Numbered from the stretch's first letter, positions 21,204-30,745 are shown. The stretch: 61,956 nucleotides of DNA from Pseudoalteromonas arctica (GCF_012927645.1 NZ_JABBMT010000021.1:1-61956); one strand, 5' to 3'. Program-made: numbers and translations. Notes: generated from the sequence alone by a model not told the origin.

Positions 21204-22397
21204 TTAGTCAATCATGTTTGCAATAGGCGCGATTGCATCAACGTCTTGATCGTAATCAACACTGTCGATACCAAAACCAAATAAACGCAAAAACTCATTG
21301 TGGTAGCCCACGTAATCAGTTAACTCGTCAATTGTTGCTGTGGTTACGCTGTCCCAGATTGTTTGAATACGTGCCTGTACATCATCTTCCAGTTCTTTGT
21401 AGTTTTGGAATAAATGGCCGCCGTCATCAAAACGTGGTGACTCTCCATAAAGGCTCTCAGTAAATAACGCGTGAATTTGCTCAATCGTGCCTTCATAGGT
21501 GCCATCTGCTTTCATTACTTTGAATAGTGCTGAAATATACAGCGGCATAATAGGAATTGCTGAGCTGGCTTGGGTTACTACTGCATTTAGTGATGATACA
21601 TACGCTTCACCGTTTAATGCTTTTGTTGACTCTTTAATTGCTACGGTTGCGCGATCTAAATCTTCTTTTGCTTTACCAATTGTTGCATGACCGTAAATAG
21701 GCCATGTTAGCTCTTTACCAATGTAAGTATACGCGCTGGTTTTAAAATTATCAGCAAGCACATTAGCTGATTTAAGCGCATCAATCCACATTTCCCAATC
21801 TTCGCCGCCCATCACTTTAATGGTGTTGTCGATATCGTCTTGGCTTGCTGCTTCAACTGTTATTTCATCAATTTCACGCTTTGACGTATTAAGGTTTTTA
21901 GTCGTCACCGCATCGCCAATTGGTTTAAGTGTTGAGGAATATGTTTCACCGGTATTTGGATCTGTACGACGTGGCGATGCAAGGCTGTATATAATTAGGT
22001 CTACTTTGCCTAAATCAGCTTTAATTGTATCAATCGCTTTTTGTTTGATTTCGTTAGAGAACGCATCGCCATTAATATTTTTTGACCATAAACCTTCAGC
22101 GTCTGCGGCCGCTTGAAATGCAGCAGTATTATACCAACCTGCAGAACCTGTTTTACGTTCTGTGCCTTCTTTTTCGAAGAAGATACCTAATGTTTTAGCA
22201 CCGCCACCAAATGCAGCTGTAATACGAGATGCAAGGCCATAGCCAGTTGAAGCACCGATAACTAATACATTTTTAGGGGCATTTTTTAATGCGCCTTGCT
22301 GTTTTACATAGTTAATTTGTTCTTGTACGTGCTCTGCACAGCCTACTGGGTGGGCGTTAGTACAAATGAAACCGCGAATTTTGGGCTTAATGACCAT
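21204..22397 (-). CDS. fabV: FabV-type trans-2-enoyl-ACP/CoA reductase
   Basis: A 397-aa NADH-dependent enoyl reductase that performs the last step of fatty acid elongation. It begins VIKPKIRGFICTNAHPVGCA, has the nucleotide-binding VIGASTGYGLASRITAAFGG, and carries the active-site segment SAYTYIGKELTWPIYGHATI with the wide Tyr-x8-Lys spacing characteristic of FabV. FabV enzymes in Vibrio and Pseudomonas are known to be naturally resistant to triclosan. It stands alone, ended by its own terminator. Confidence 0.96.
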   Translation of the reverse strand: MVIKPKIRGFICTNAHPVGCAEHVQEQINYVKQQGALKNAPKNVLVIGASTGYGLASRITAAFGGGAKTLGIFFEKEGTERKTGSAGWYNTAAFQAAADAEGLWSKNINGDAFSNEIKQKAIDTIKADLGKVDLIIYSLASPRRTDPNTGETYSSTLKPIGDAVTTKNLNTSKREIDEITVEAASQDDIDNTIKVMGGEDWEMWIDALKSANVLADNFKTSAYTYIGKELTWPIYGHATIGKAKEDLDRATVAIKESTKALNGEAYVSSLNAVVTQASSAIPIMPLYISALFKVMKADGTYEGTIEQIHALFTESLYGESPRFDDGGHLFQNYKELEDDVQARIQTIWDSVTTATIDELTDYVGYHNEFLRLFGFGIDSVDYDQDVDAIAPIANMID

Positions 22398-22460
22398 TGA
22401 TCATCCTATATTTATTTCAATAAAAATTAGCGCTAGTTTAAAGGCTAATTGTAAAAATAC

Positions 22461-22492
22461 AGGTCTGATGAGTTTTGTGTACTATCAGACCT
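22461..22492 (-). terminator. Possible terminator after bolA
   Basis: AGGTCTGAT and ATCAGACCT form a 9-bp stem just past the bolA stop, followed on the minus strand by GTATTTTTA. The loop is long (about 14 nt), so this is less certain than the others. Confidence 0.5.
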
Positions 22493-22497
22493 TGCCG

Positions 22498-22809
22498 TTA
22501 ATCTAATTTAGAGCCACCTAAACAAGTCGGTGAGTCAGCAACCTGACCACTTTGCTCTGTAAACTCATCAGGAGTAAAAGTATGGATAGCCAAAGCATGA
22601 ATATGATTCGCTAACTCATCTTTTAATACTTCATTAATTTGACGGTGACGTTGTAATGAACGCTTGCCGCTAAACTCTTCACTAACAACAATCACTTTAA
22701 AGTGTGAATTTTCACCACGACTGTGCATATGGCTTTCGTTCACTACATTAAGGTGCTTACACGCAATCGCATCAGCTAACTTGCTTTCAATCTGTTGTTG
22801 CATTGACAT
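22498..22809 (-). CDS. bolA: BolA-family protein
   Basis: A 103-aa BolA protein. NESHMHSRGENSHFKVIVVS is the class signature and RSLQRHRQINEVLKDEL is the helix-turn-helix-like part. The conserved histidine in ALAIHTFTPDEF can coordinate a [2Fe-2S] cluster with a monothiol glutaredoxin. In E. coli BolA affects cell shape and stress-related transcription. The C-terminus has an unusual SPTCLGGSKLD tail. Its neighbours do not add a clear clue to its role here. Confidence 0.92.
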   Translation of the reverse strand: MSMQQQIESKLADAIACKHLNVVNESHMHSRGENSHFKVIVVSEEFSGKRSLQRHRQINEVLKDELANHIHALAIHTFTPDEFTEQSGQVADSPTCLGGSKLD

Positions 22810-22877
22810 AAAACCATCCTCAAAATTCAGTTATAAATTTACTATAACAACTGCGGCTATACCATGGCTAATGCTAT

Positions 22878-23477
22878 TTAACTGAAACTATTATTAATAT
22901 AGCGAAACGTCAAACTGATACGAGGGTGAGCTAAAGTGGTTTGCTTGGCAATCGCGTGTTGGTAATCTCGCTGGCTGTCACCATGCATCACTAAACAACT
23001 ACCACTATGGAGCTGTAAATCAGTTACTTTATTACTGGCCTTATGTTTGAGTTTTAACACCCGCTCTGCACCTAATGAAATACAAACAATCGTTGGCTGT
23101 ACACCCAGCTCAATTTCATCATCGCTATGCCAGCCCATGGTATCGTGACCATCGCGATAATAATTTACCAATAAAGAATTAAAAGGCTGCTGTAAATGCC
23201 CCTCTAAGCGTTTACGTAAAGCTAATAAAATAGCAGGCCAAGGCTCAACCACTAATTTACGGTGAGAATAACCATATTTAATGTCATTATCACTGATAAA
23301 ACATTGTAAGCGTGGAATTGGCCCTGTTCGCCCGTAAACAGTGGTGTTGGGTTGCTGCCAGTTTAAGTTTTGCTGCAAATGATAAAATAAATCGAGGCTT
23401 TTTTGCGCACTTAGCGCCCTTCTTTGATAAGAAAAGCCATTTGGTAACTGTTGGGGGTTGGCCTTTTGCCGTTGCAT
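22878..23477 (-). CDS. AlkB-like 2-oxoglutarate/Fe(II) dioxygenase
   Basis: A 199-aa protein resembling the ALKBH2/3 type of alkylation-repair dioxygenase rather than E. coli AlkB itself. NYYRDGHDTMGWHSDDEIEL supplies the H-x-D iron ligands, QHAIAKQTT the distal histidine and RISLTFRYI the arginines that bind 2-oxoglutarate. The PRLQCFISDNDIKYGYSHRK segment precedes the core, as in ALKBH2-like proteins. It probably removes methyl groups from DNA or RNA bases. It is divergent from rlmG across about 40 bp. Confidence 0.85.
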   Translation of the reverse strand: MQRQKANPQQLPNGFSYQRRALSAQKSLDLFYHLQQNLNWQQPNTTVYGRTGPIPRLQCFISDNDIKYGYSHRKLVVEPWPAILLALRKRLEGHLQQPFNSLLVNYYRDGHDTMGWHSDDEIELGVQPTIVCISLGAERVLKLKHKASNKVTDLQLHSGSCLVMHGDSQRDYQHAIAKQTTLAHPRISLTFRYINNSFS

Positions 23478-23519
23478 GTTAGAATTTACCTATCATTTGA
23501 TTACTGATCACTCACTATT

Positions 23520-24668
23520 ATGACCACGCAAGCACAGCTCGGCGATAAAACATTTACTCTTGAACGTTTTCCATTGGATCAAAAAAACCGTAGCTTACAA
23601 GCTTGGGATTCAGCAGACGAGTACCTAATTAGCTATGTTACTGAACATTATCCTGATTGTCGCTCTTTGCTAATTTTAAATGATAGTTTTGGTGCCTTGT
23701 CTTGTTATTTTAGCAAACAAAAATTAACGGTTTGTTCAGTAAACGATTCTTATATTAGTCACCAAGCGGCGGCTTACAACTTAGCAAAAAATAAAATACC
23801 AACTACGGCATTTAGCCAGCTCGATAGTTTATCGGCTTTACCTAAGCAGGTTGATTTAGTTATTTTAAAAGTGCCACGCACATTAGGCTTCTTGCAATAT
23901 CAATTATCTGAGCTCAGTGAAGTACTCGCACCTGGCACTCCGGTTATTGGCGCAGCAAAAACCAAAGATGTACATAATTCAACAATTAAAGCATTTGAGC
24001 ACTTTATCGGTGAAACTAAAACTAGTTTAGCAGTGAAAAAATCTCGCCTAATCATTAGCCAAGCACAAGGTGGTTATAAAGCTGCTGACTTCCCTGTTAA
24101 TTGGCCTCTTGAAGACACTGATTTTACCATTAGTAATCACGCCAATGTATTCTCGCGGGATTCTCTGGACATTGGAGCACGGTTCTTTTTTGACTTTTTA
24201 CCACAAACTAATAAAGCAAAAAGTATTATTGATCTAGGCTGCGGTAATGGTGTGGTAGGTTTAATGACACTCGCACGCTGCCCTAACGCTGAAGTTACCT
24301 TTGTGGACGAATCATATATGGCGGTTGAATCAGCACGCTTAACGGTTGAACTCAATTTGGAAGATAAGTTTGAGCAATGCCGATTTATTGAAAACGATTG
24401 CTTAACGGGCTTTGAACGTGAAAGTGTCGATATAGTGTTATGTAATCCGCCTTTTCACCAAGCACAAGCCGTGACTGACCACATTGCATGGCAAATGTTT
24501 AAACAAGCCAAAGACACGTTAAAAAATGGTGGCGAATTACGTATTATTGGTAACCGCCATCTAGACTACCATGACAAACTAAAACGTATGTTTGGCAATT
24601 GTGAATTACTTGGTTCAAATAAAAAGTTTGTAGTATTAAGTGCCACTAAAAATAATGGAATGCTATAG
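23520..24668 (+). CDS. rlmG: 23S rRNA (guanine-1835 N2)-methyltransferase
   Basis: A 382-aa methyltransferase with duplicated Rossmann domains, as in RlmG/RsmC. The active C-terminal half has SIIDLGCGNGVVGLMTLARC for AdoMet and the catalytic VLCNPPFHQ (NPPF) motif; the N-terminal half is degenerate. It modifies G1835 of 23S rRNA in E. coli. It leads a likely operon, with two bases before the YajG-like gene. Confidence 0.93.
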   Translation: MTTQAQLGDKTFTLERFPLDQKNRSLQAWDSADEYLISYVTEHYPDCRSLLILNDSFGALSCYFSKQKLTVCSVNDSYISHQAAAYNLAKNKIPTTAFSQLDSLSALPKQVDLVILKVPRTLGFLQYQLSELSEVLAPGTPVIGAAKTKDVHNSTIKAFEHFIGETKTSLAVKKSRLIISQAQGGYKAADFPVNWPLEDTDFTISNHANVFSRDSLDIGARFFFDFLPQTNKAKSIIDLGCGNGVVGLMTLARCPNAEVTFVDESYMAVESARLTVELNLEDKFEQCRFIENDCLTGFERESVDIVLCNPPFHQAQAVTDHIAWQMFKQAKDTLKNGGELRIIGNRHLDYHDKLKRMFGNCELLGSNKKFVVLSATKNNGML

Positions 24669-24670
24669 CT

Positions 24671-25225
24671 ATGATGAAATATGTTTTACCTTGTTGTACT
24701 TTATTATCACTATCGGCTTGCAGTAGTCAGCCTAATCAATTGATCTTAAATCCTGTTTATCAAAATGGTAAGTTAAGCTCAATTAATCAAAGTTTAAGAA
24801 CCAGTGTTATTGATCTTAGAGGTGACCCTGCAACATTAAAATTAATAACGTCTGACAAAACCCAAACAATTGCCAGCCAGGGCCTTACCGAATCAATTAA
24901 AAGTGCCCTCGATAGCGCTTTTAGCAGAAACGGGGCAAGCATTTCAAACCTTGCAACTACACGTTTTGAGGTTGATATTCATACACTGCAAGCTATAGTA
25001 ACTGAAAAAATGATGTCTCATACCAGCAACGCAAAAATTGAATTAGGTGTGCGTGTGATCCGCAGCGATAGTAACTTCAGTAAAATTTACCGTGGTAATG
25101 CAAGCCTTGAAGGACCGCTAGGTCACGATAGAGCAAAAATTGAAGGACAACTCAATAAGTTGACTGAGCAGTTAATAACCCGCATGGTATCAGACCCTGA
25201 ATTACTCGCCTATTTAGAAGGTTAA
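24671..25225 (+). CDS. YajG-family lipoprotein
   Basis: A 184-aa lipoprotein with signal MMKYVLPCCTLLSLSACSS (lipobox LSAC). The body resembles the YajG family: VIDLRGDPATLKLI early, a central LTESIKSALDSAF, and IEGQLNKLTEQLITRMV near the end. Function is not known in detail; in many gammaproteobacteria yajG lies directly before ampG, as it nearly does here. Two-base spacings on both sides imply cotranscription with rlmG and the cyclophilin gene. Confidence 0.82.
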   Translation: MMKYVLPCCTLLSLSACSSQPNQLILNPVYQNGKLSSINQSLRTSVIDLRGDPATLKLITSDKTQTIASQGLTESIKSALDSAFSRNGASISNLATTRFEVDIHTLQAIVTEKMMSHTSNAKIELGVRVIRSDSNFSKIYRGNASLEGPLGHDRAKIEGQLNKLTEQLITRMVSDPELLAYLEG

Positions 25226-25227
25226 CC

Positions 25228-25848
25228 ATGAAACGTCTATTTTTAATATTTATATTAGTGCAACTTAGCCAAACCGTAATGGCAGCGACCGAAGGACGCT
25301 TTGTGCAAAAAAACAATATATTCCCACGAGTTGAAATCACCACCACAATGGGGAAAATTATAGTCGAGATGGATCGCTCAAAAGCCCCTATCACTGTCAA
25401 TAATTTTTTAACTTATGTGATGGATGGCAGCTATAAAGGCACTGTATTTCACCGAGTTGAACGTGATGTAGAAAACGACCGAGACTTTGTCATTCAAGGT
25501 GGTGGTTACGATAGAAATTACGACGGCGTTTATGAAGGCGAACCTATCTTTAATGAAAGCGGTAACGGTTCAAAAAATGATATGTACAGCATTGCCATGG
25601 CTTATCAAGATCGTCAACCTCATTCTGGTACTCGTCAGTTTTTCTTTAACATGGACAATAACGACCATCTAAATCCAGGTAAAGACTGGGGCTTTGCCGT
25701 GTTCGGTATGGTAATGGAAGGCTACGAAACGCTTGATAAAATCATGCAAGTTGAAACCGGATTTAATGAAAAAATTGGTTATGACTTTGTACCAAAAACC
25801 CCGGTCGTTATTTTAAACATAACTGTATTAGAGCCAACCCCACTATAA
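25228..25848 (+). CDS. Exported cyclophilin-type peptidyl-prolyl isomerase
   Basis: A 206-aa cyclophilin with signal peptide KRLFLIFILVQLSQTVMA. The core reads VEITTTMGKIIVEMD, then FHRVERDVENDRDFVIQGGG (catalytic Phe/Arg and Q-G-G-G), GTRQFFFNMDNNDHLNPG and GFAVFGMVMEGYETLDKI. It carries a longer insertion around YDGVYEGEPIFNES than PpiA. The likely site of action is the periplasm. Confidence 0.9.
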   Translation: MKRLFLIFILVQLSQTVMAATEGRFVQKNNIFPRVEITTTMGKIIVEMDRSKAPITVNNFLTYVMDGSYKGTVFHRVERDVENDRDFVIQGGGYDRNYDGVYEGEPIFNESGNGSKNDMYSIAMAYQDRQPHSGTRQFFFNMDNNDHLNPGKDWGFAVFGMVMEGYETLDKIMQVETGFNEKIGYDFVPKTPVVILNITVLEPTPL

Positions 25849-25890
25849 CAATAAAATAGCGGCCAAACCGCTATTGCCAATGAAGGCGTT

Positions 25891-27270
25891 ATGACTAAAA
25901 GCTTGTCGGTATCAGAATATTTTTCGTACTTTAAAGATAAACGACTTATAAATGTGTTTATTTTTGGTATGAGTAGTGGTTTCCCTTGGGTCCTCATAGG
26001 TTCCGTGATGTCTGCGTGGCTAAAAGATGAAGGCCTCAGTCGCAGCATGATTGGCTTATTTGGCATTGTATTTGGTGCTTACAGCATTAATTTTTTATGG
26101 TCACCTTTAGTCGATAGAATAAAACTGCCCTTACTATATAACTGGCTAGGCCAGCGCCGTAGTTGGATACTATTTTGCCAATGCTTTATTTTGCTGGGAG
26201 TTATTTTACTGGCAGGATTAGATATCACTGCGCATTTAGCCATCGCAGCTGCGTTATGCTTATTAATTGCTATCGCCTCAGCGACTCAAGATATTGCTAT
26301 TGATGCTTTTCGTATCGATACCCTCAGTGAAAACGAAAGCCATAAAGCCACTGCCGCAGCAGCAATGGCTACTTCTGGTTGGTGGAGCGGTTATGCTCTG
26401 CTAGGTGCTATTCCGTTTTATATGGCAGATATGCCAAGCATTGACTGGCCACAAGTGTATTACTTTTTAGCTATTGTAATGTTATTACTTATGAGTTGTG
26501 TATTTTGGGCAAAAGAACCTAACTCTAACCGCGAAGTTGTACATGCAGAGCTTGAACGTGTATATATAGAAAAATTGGCCAGTATAAAACAAACACCTTT
26601 TACTAAAATTATTGCTTGGCTTAGCGTAACAGTAATAGACCCATTTAAAACCTTTTTTGCTAAAAATGGTGTTAAAACAGCCCTCGCGCTACTCGCGTTC
26701 ATATTCTTATTTAAAATTGGCGAGGCTTTTTTAGGCAGAATGTCGATTGTGTTTTACAAAGAAATTGGCTTTAGTAATAGTGACATAGCTACTTTTTCGA
26801 AAGTAGGCACGGCAGTTTTAACTATCGCCTTTACATTTATCGGCAGCCTCTTTAATCAAAAATATGGCATTGTAAAAGGGCTATTTATAAGTGGCGTTGC
26901 AATGGCTGCCTCTAATTTAGCGTTTTCGGCTATAGCGCTAGTAGGGCCAAATTTAGGGTTATATGCGTTTGCAATTGTGATTGACGGTTTTACTCAAGCC
27001 TGGTCATTAGTTGCTATGGTGGCATTTATATCTATGCTATGTGATCGCGCTTTTAGTGCAACACATTATGCTTTATTAGCATCATTGGGAAACTTAGGTC
27101 GTACGTTACTTTCAAGTTACAGTGGTGTGGTGATTGATGATTGGTTAGATGGGAATTGGTCGTTATTCTTTATTTTGACTGCCTTGATGGTAATACCATC
27201 ATTAATATTTTTGTACCTTATTCGGCATAAATTGTATGAGTTAGAAAATAGTTATCACGGTAGGAATTAA
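25891..27270 (+). CDS. AmpG-like MFS permease
   Basis: A 459-aa major facilitator protein with about twelve to fourteen helices. FIFGMSSGFPWVLIGSVMSA and WLKDEGLSRSMIGLFGIVFG, then SPLVDRIKLPLL and QRRSWILFCQ, match the AmpG family, which imports anhydromuropeptides for cell-wall recycling. ASATQDIAIDAFRIDTL is another AmpG hallmark. Genomes of this group often have more than one AmpG-like permease, so the substrate is not assured. It is the last gene of the rlmG operon, 42 bp after the cyclophilin gene. Confidence 0.85.
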   Translation: MTKSLSVSEYFSYFKDKRLINVFIFGMSSGFPWVLIGSVMSAWLKDEGLSRSMIGLFGIVFGAYSINFLWSPLVDRIKLPLLYNWLGQRRSWILFCQCFILLGVILLAGLDITAHLAIAAALCLLIAIASATQDIAIDAFRIDTLSENESHKATAAAAMATSGWWSGYALLGAIPFYMADMPSIDWPQVYYFLAIVMLLLMSCVFWAKEPNSNREVVHAELERVYIEKLASIKQTPFTKIIAWLSVTVIDPFKTFFAKNGVKTALALLAFIFLFKIGEAFLGRMSIVFYKEIGFSNSDIATFSKVGTAVLTIAFTFIGSLFNQKYGIVKGLFISGVAMAASNLAFSAIALVGPNLGLYAFAIVIDGFTQAWSLVAMVAFISMLCDRAFSATHYALLASLGNLGRTLLSSYSGVVIDDWLDGNWSLFFILTALMVIPSLIFLYLIRHKLYELENSYHGRN

Positions 27271-27324
27271 CACATTTCACATCAATGAGAGCGCTTCCCT
27301 GCGCTTACAAAAAGAAACTAAATA

Positions 27325-27564
27325 TTAGTCTTCTTTTAATAAGCCTAAACCTTCATACGGGTCGACTTCTAATGCGTCACAATAACGTAAAAATTCAATT
27401 ACGTCTAAACGGCGCTCTTGGTTTTCAATTTTGCCAATAAATGAATGTGGTGTGCCAAGTACTTGAGCAAGGCTACGCATTGTGTGACCTTTCTCGTGAC
27501 GCTTAGTTTTTAGCCACTTGGTTAGTTTTGAGTTTTCTTCAGAAGAAACTGTTTTACCCATCAT
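27325..27564 (-). CDS. XRE-family helix-turn-helix protein
   Basis: A single-domain regulator of 79 aa. The Cro/C1-type HTH reads HEKGHTMRSLAQVLGTPHSF followed by IGKIENQERRLDVIEFLRY. I start it at 27564, where AGGAG lies nine bases before tandem ATGs; an ATG at 27573 abuts the binding site and is unlikely. No partner toxin gene is adjacent, so an antitoxin role is not supported. It is convergent with the AmpG-like gene. Confidence 0.82.
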   Translation of the reverse strand: MMGKTVSSEENSKLTKWLKTKRHEKGHTMRSLAQVLGTPHSFIGKIENQERRLDVIEFLRYCDALEVDPYEGLGLLKED

Positions 27565-27573
27565 AAAAAACAT

Positions 27574-27884
27574 CTCCTACTAGATGATTTAAAGTTAATT
27601 AATTAAGAGTGAAATTTGCCCGTCTCACTCTTGGATACATTATATACTATTCAGACTCATCTGAAATAACTAATTTCAGCAAAATCCCTATTTAAGGAAC
27701 CAGCTGCTATAGATGAACTGCTTTATTGTCAAACCCACAACAAAACACTCGCTCTATAATTAGTTCCTTTTTAATGTAACAAATAATTAATTTAAATAAA
27801 CCTTTTTTATGATTAATTATTTTTGACTTATATATTAAATAGTTACATTATTAACTGTCCCTTTATTGTTAGGAGCAAGCGTTC
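27574..27884. promoter_or_regulatory. Divergent upstream region of the XRE gene and a small membrane-protein gene
   Basis: A 310-bp AT-rich gap between divergent genes. An inverted pair AAGAGTGA/TCACTCTT lies at about 27604-27632, some 40-65 bp upstream of the XRE start; it could be an operator for the XRE protein or just a hairpin. No other gene seen. Confidence 0.35.
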
Positions 27885-28061
27885 ATGTTCAGGTTATTGT
27901 TTTTGCTACCCATTATTCTCTGCTTAGTTTGGCATTTTTTTCTTAAAGCAAATGGCGTACCGTTCAAAAAAGGAAAGAAAGGCTTTATATATATTTTAGC
28001 ATTTTCTGCAATAGTGTTAGGCTTTTTTATTCTAATGATCCAAATCACTCACCCTACATAA
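27885..28061 (+). CDS. Small two-helix membrane protein (58 aa)
   Basis: A short frame encoding two hydrophobic helices, FRLLFLLPIILCLVWHFFL and FIYILAFSAIVLGFFILMI, separated by a basic loop (PFKKGKKG). AGGAG sits nine bases before the ATG, which supports real translation. The layout is like uncharacterised small proteins conserved in Shewanella and Pseudoalteromonas relatives as I remember them, but I cannot verify this. Function unknown. Confidence 0.65.
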   Translation: MFRLLFLLPIILCLVWHFFLKANGVPFKKGKKGFIYILAFSAIVLGFFILMIQITHPT

Positions 28062-28376
28062 ATGAGTGACTTAACCTAAAGTAAGCCAATTTGACGTTCA
28101 CGTAGCATTTATAAACAAGAAATAACAGCTAAAGCCAGCAAAGGTATAAAGCTCAGACCACCAGCAACAGCATCTATTAATGACAATAAGCTAGATAGAA
28201 GCATTACACTAAAGAACTAAAATAGCGATGCATCCAAAAGGAGGATTATTGAGTGGGAAATACTTCAGTAAGCTGTTCAGCTAGCTTTTCCCGCGTCAAA
28301 AGTCATTACGAAATCGGTTTCAGTTAATGAAATAATAGCTACGCAATAATTTTGGATAATAAGATGTTTTAGATAA
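28062..28376. other. Gene-poor gap before erpA terminator
   Basis: About 315 bp without a supported gene. A 31-residue hydrophobic frame on the minus strand starts at 28204 but has no good ribosome-binding site, so I do not call it. Confidence 0.4.
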
Positions 28377-28402
28377 TAAAAAAGCCGCAATCTACGGCTT
28401 TA
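28377..28402 (-). terminator. Terminator after erpA
   Basis: AAAGCCG and CGGCTTT form a stem 11 bp past the erpA stop; on the minus strand it is followed by six T. Confidence 0.75.
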
Positions 28403-28412
28403 ATCAATTACT

Positions 28413-28751
28413 TTAAACGCTGAAACTAGCGCCGCACCCGCAGGTGGTAGTTGCATTGGGGTTAGAAACAAAAAAACGTGCGCCTTCAAGTCCCTCGGTG
28501 TAATCCACCTCACCATCAACTAAATATTGAATACTCATTGGGTCAACCACTAAGGTTACGCCATTTTTTACAATTTCTAAATCGCCTGGGTTTGCTTTTT
28601 CATCAAAAGTAAAACCATATTGAAAACCTGAACAACCTCCACCTGTGACATAAACACGCAGTTTTAGATCTGGGTTTTCTTCTTCGTCGATTAACTGTTT
28701 AACACGAACAGCAGCTGCATCACTGAACTTAATGGGTAATTCTTCTGACAT
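28413..28751 (-). CDS. erpA: Iron-sulfur cluster insertion protein ErpA
   Basis: A 112-aa A-type carrier. The three cluster-binding cysteines are Cys40 in [13 protein letters not shown] and Cys104 and Cys106 in [11 protein letters not shown]. The opening [20 protein letters not shown] and length match ErpA rather than IscA or SufA. It hands [Fe-S] clusters to apoproteins, including isoprenoid-synthesis enzymes in E. coli. It is monocistronic here. Confidence 0.93.
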   Translation of the reverse strand: MSEELPIKFSDAAAVRVKQLIDEEENPDLKLRVYVTGGGCSGFQYGFTFDEKANPGDLEIVKNGVTLVVDPMSIQYLVDGEVDYTEGLEGARFFVSNPNATTTCGCGASFSV

Positions 28752-29044
28752 ACCATAACCCTCTATACCTACATTGCTTTGATTATCTAATACCCGAGTG
28801 TTTTAATCAAGTATAGTAAACCACTGCTGATTTCTTCTATAACTAGGTTGTCATCACGCAACTGGCTCACCTTCAATAAGCTTAATCAAAAGTTATTTCT
28901 AGAGCTGACTATTTCAGCTCGCATATCATATAGTAGTCTTACTAAATATCAATTTGGTTTAAGTGAAAAACCAGTAAAATCTCAAGGACTTCCATTAACT
29001 ATTTTGATAAACTGCTCACTGAAATAGGTGGCGAGGAAATATGC

Positions 29045-30727
29045 ATGTGGCTTGAAATGCTTAGGCGTAGCTTGGCAAAGCCAAAAACATCGGTGCAATT
29101 GTGCTTACTCGGCGTAAGTGCTGGACTAATTGCGGCGTTTTTGATCATTCTATTTCGCTTAACTATTCTATTTTTCCAAGGTGCGTTCCTTGAAAATCCT
29201 GACGATTTTACTACCTTACCGCCTCTTGAGCGGGTTTTAATGCCAGTTATTGCAGCCTTTTTAATTGCGCTATTTGCAGCTTTGACTGGTTTTAAACATT
29301 ATCGATTAGGTATTCCCTTTGTTATTCATCGTATTAAACGCCATTACGGGCAAATGCCATTATACAACACGGTAAATCAATTTGTCGGTGGTGCACTGGC
29401 ATTGATCAGTGGTTTCTCAGTTGGCCGCGAAGGGCCGTCTGTACATATGGGGGCAACCGGTGCAAGTTTGCTGGCTGATAAATTACATTTGCCTCATAAC
29501 GCCATGCGGACACTCAGCGGCTGCGGGGTTGCAGCAGGTATTGCAGCCTCATTCAATACACCACTTGCGGCTGTTATTTTTGTGATGGAAGTGGTGCTTA
29601 GGGAATACAAAGTGCATATCTTTGTGCCAATAATGCTCGCTGCGGTCACTGGTGCACTGGCGACCCAATTTGTATTTGGTGACGCATCAGAATTAGTACT
29701 GATCACAGTGACGGCATTAAGTGGCTGGCACTATCCTTTTTTAATCCTGTTTGGTATGGCTTTGGGCGCGGTTGCTTATGCTTTTAACCAAAATCTAATG
29801 TTGATCATTCGCACCTTCAAACCTTTGAGTATGTTTCCACGTTTATTACTAGCAGGCCTGATTGCTGGCGGCATTGCTTATATGGTGCCACAAGCAATGG
29901 GATCCGGTATGAGTGCAATAACTTTGGCAGTAGAAAGCCCAGATGATGTACAACTGTTAACCACCATTTTAATTGCAAAATTGCTGGCGACATTATTTGC
30001 TATTGGCTTGGGTATTCCCGGCGGAATTATTGGCCCAGTGATTGGTTTAGGGGTCTTAATGGGCACTTTAATGGCATTTTTTGCACAATTTATTAGCCCC
30101 GGCGTTGATATATCTGGTACTTATAGCGTCTTAGGCATGGCTGGCTTATTAGCTGCCACCTTACATGCTCCACTGGCAGCTTTAACTACGGTGATGGAGT
30201 TAACCTCAAGTCCTGAAATAATCGTACCGGCCATGTTAGTTATCTCAGCGGCATACGTCACCGCATTACAAGTGTTTGGCAATCGGTCGATATTTTTACA
30301 GCAGCTCGACTTTCAAGGTTTAGCCTATCATGTATCTCCAGCCACCGAAGCACTGCAAAAAGTAGGGGTGATGGACGAGATGGATGAGAACTTCAAACTA
30401 CTTTATTCAGATGATAAAGAACAAATAGAAAGCACCTTAAATGCTGTTGATAGCCAAACCCCGTTAATTGTTTATGATGAAGAAAACGGCTACCGTTTGG
30501 CTGAATATGATTTGAGCTTAATGTCAGATCAAAATATCTCGATAAATTATATCAATCTGCAAGGTATAAGTAGCCAAGCCACACTAGCAGATGCATTTGA
30601 TGTATTAAAAGATAAGCGCACAGGCGCTGTATATATATATAATTTACTCGATAACCAACAAATTATGGGAATTATGCGCTGGGATCAGATCCGCCATATC
30701 CTCACCATACGGAACAGCTTACTGTAA
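29045..30727 (+). CDS. ClC-family chloride channel/antiporter
   Basis: A 560-aa ClC protein with the family helices. SVGREGPSVHMGATGASL contains the gating glutamate that in E. coli ClcA marks proton-coupled exchange; GIPGGIIGPVIGLGVLMG is the third selectivity segment. The first motif, normally G-S-G-I-P, reads GSGMSAIT, a deviation. After the membrane part, a tail of about 140 residues resembles a degenerate CBS pair (LADAFDVLKDKRTGAVYIYN, GIMRWDQIRHIL). It is followed by hemJ after 18 bp. Confidence 0.88.
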   Translation: MWLEMLRRSLAKPKTSVQLCLLGVSAGLIAAFLIILFRLTILFFQGAFLENPDDFTTLPPLERVLMPVIAAFLIALFAALTGFKHYRLGIPFVIHRIKRHYGQMPLYNTVNQFVGGALALISGFSVGREGPSVHMGATGASLLADKLHLPHNAMRTLSGCGVAAGIAASFNTPLAAVIFVMEVVLREYKVHIFVPIMLAAVTGALATQFVFGDASELVLITVTALSGWHYPFLILFGMALGAVAYAFNQNLMLIIRTFKPLSMFPRLLLAGLIAGGIAYMVPQAMGSGMSAITLAVESPDDVQLLTTILIAKLLATLFAIGLGIPGGIIGPVIGLGVLMGTLMAFFAQFISPGVDISGTYSVLGMAGLLAATLHAPLAALTTVMELTSSPEIIVPAMLVISAAYVTALQVFGNRSIFLQQLDFQGLAYHVSPATEALQKVGVMDEMDENFKLLYSDDKEQIESTLNAVDSQTPLIVYDEENGYRLAEYDLSLMSDQNISINYINLQGISSQATLADAFDVLKDKRTGAVYIYNLLDNQQIMGIMRWDQIRHILTIRNSLL

Positions 30728-30745
30728 CAAACTAAAGAGATTATT

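Noticed and set aside
27325..27564. Antitoxin of a toxin-antitoxin pair
   Set aside because: The HTH protein has no small partner gene in the same operon; the nearby 58-residue protein is divergent.
28110..28204. 31-residue hydrophobic frame on the minus strand
   Set aside because: No good ribosome-binding site and low complexity; could be chance in AT-rich DNA.
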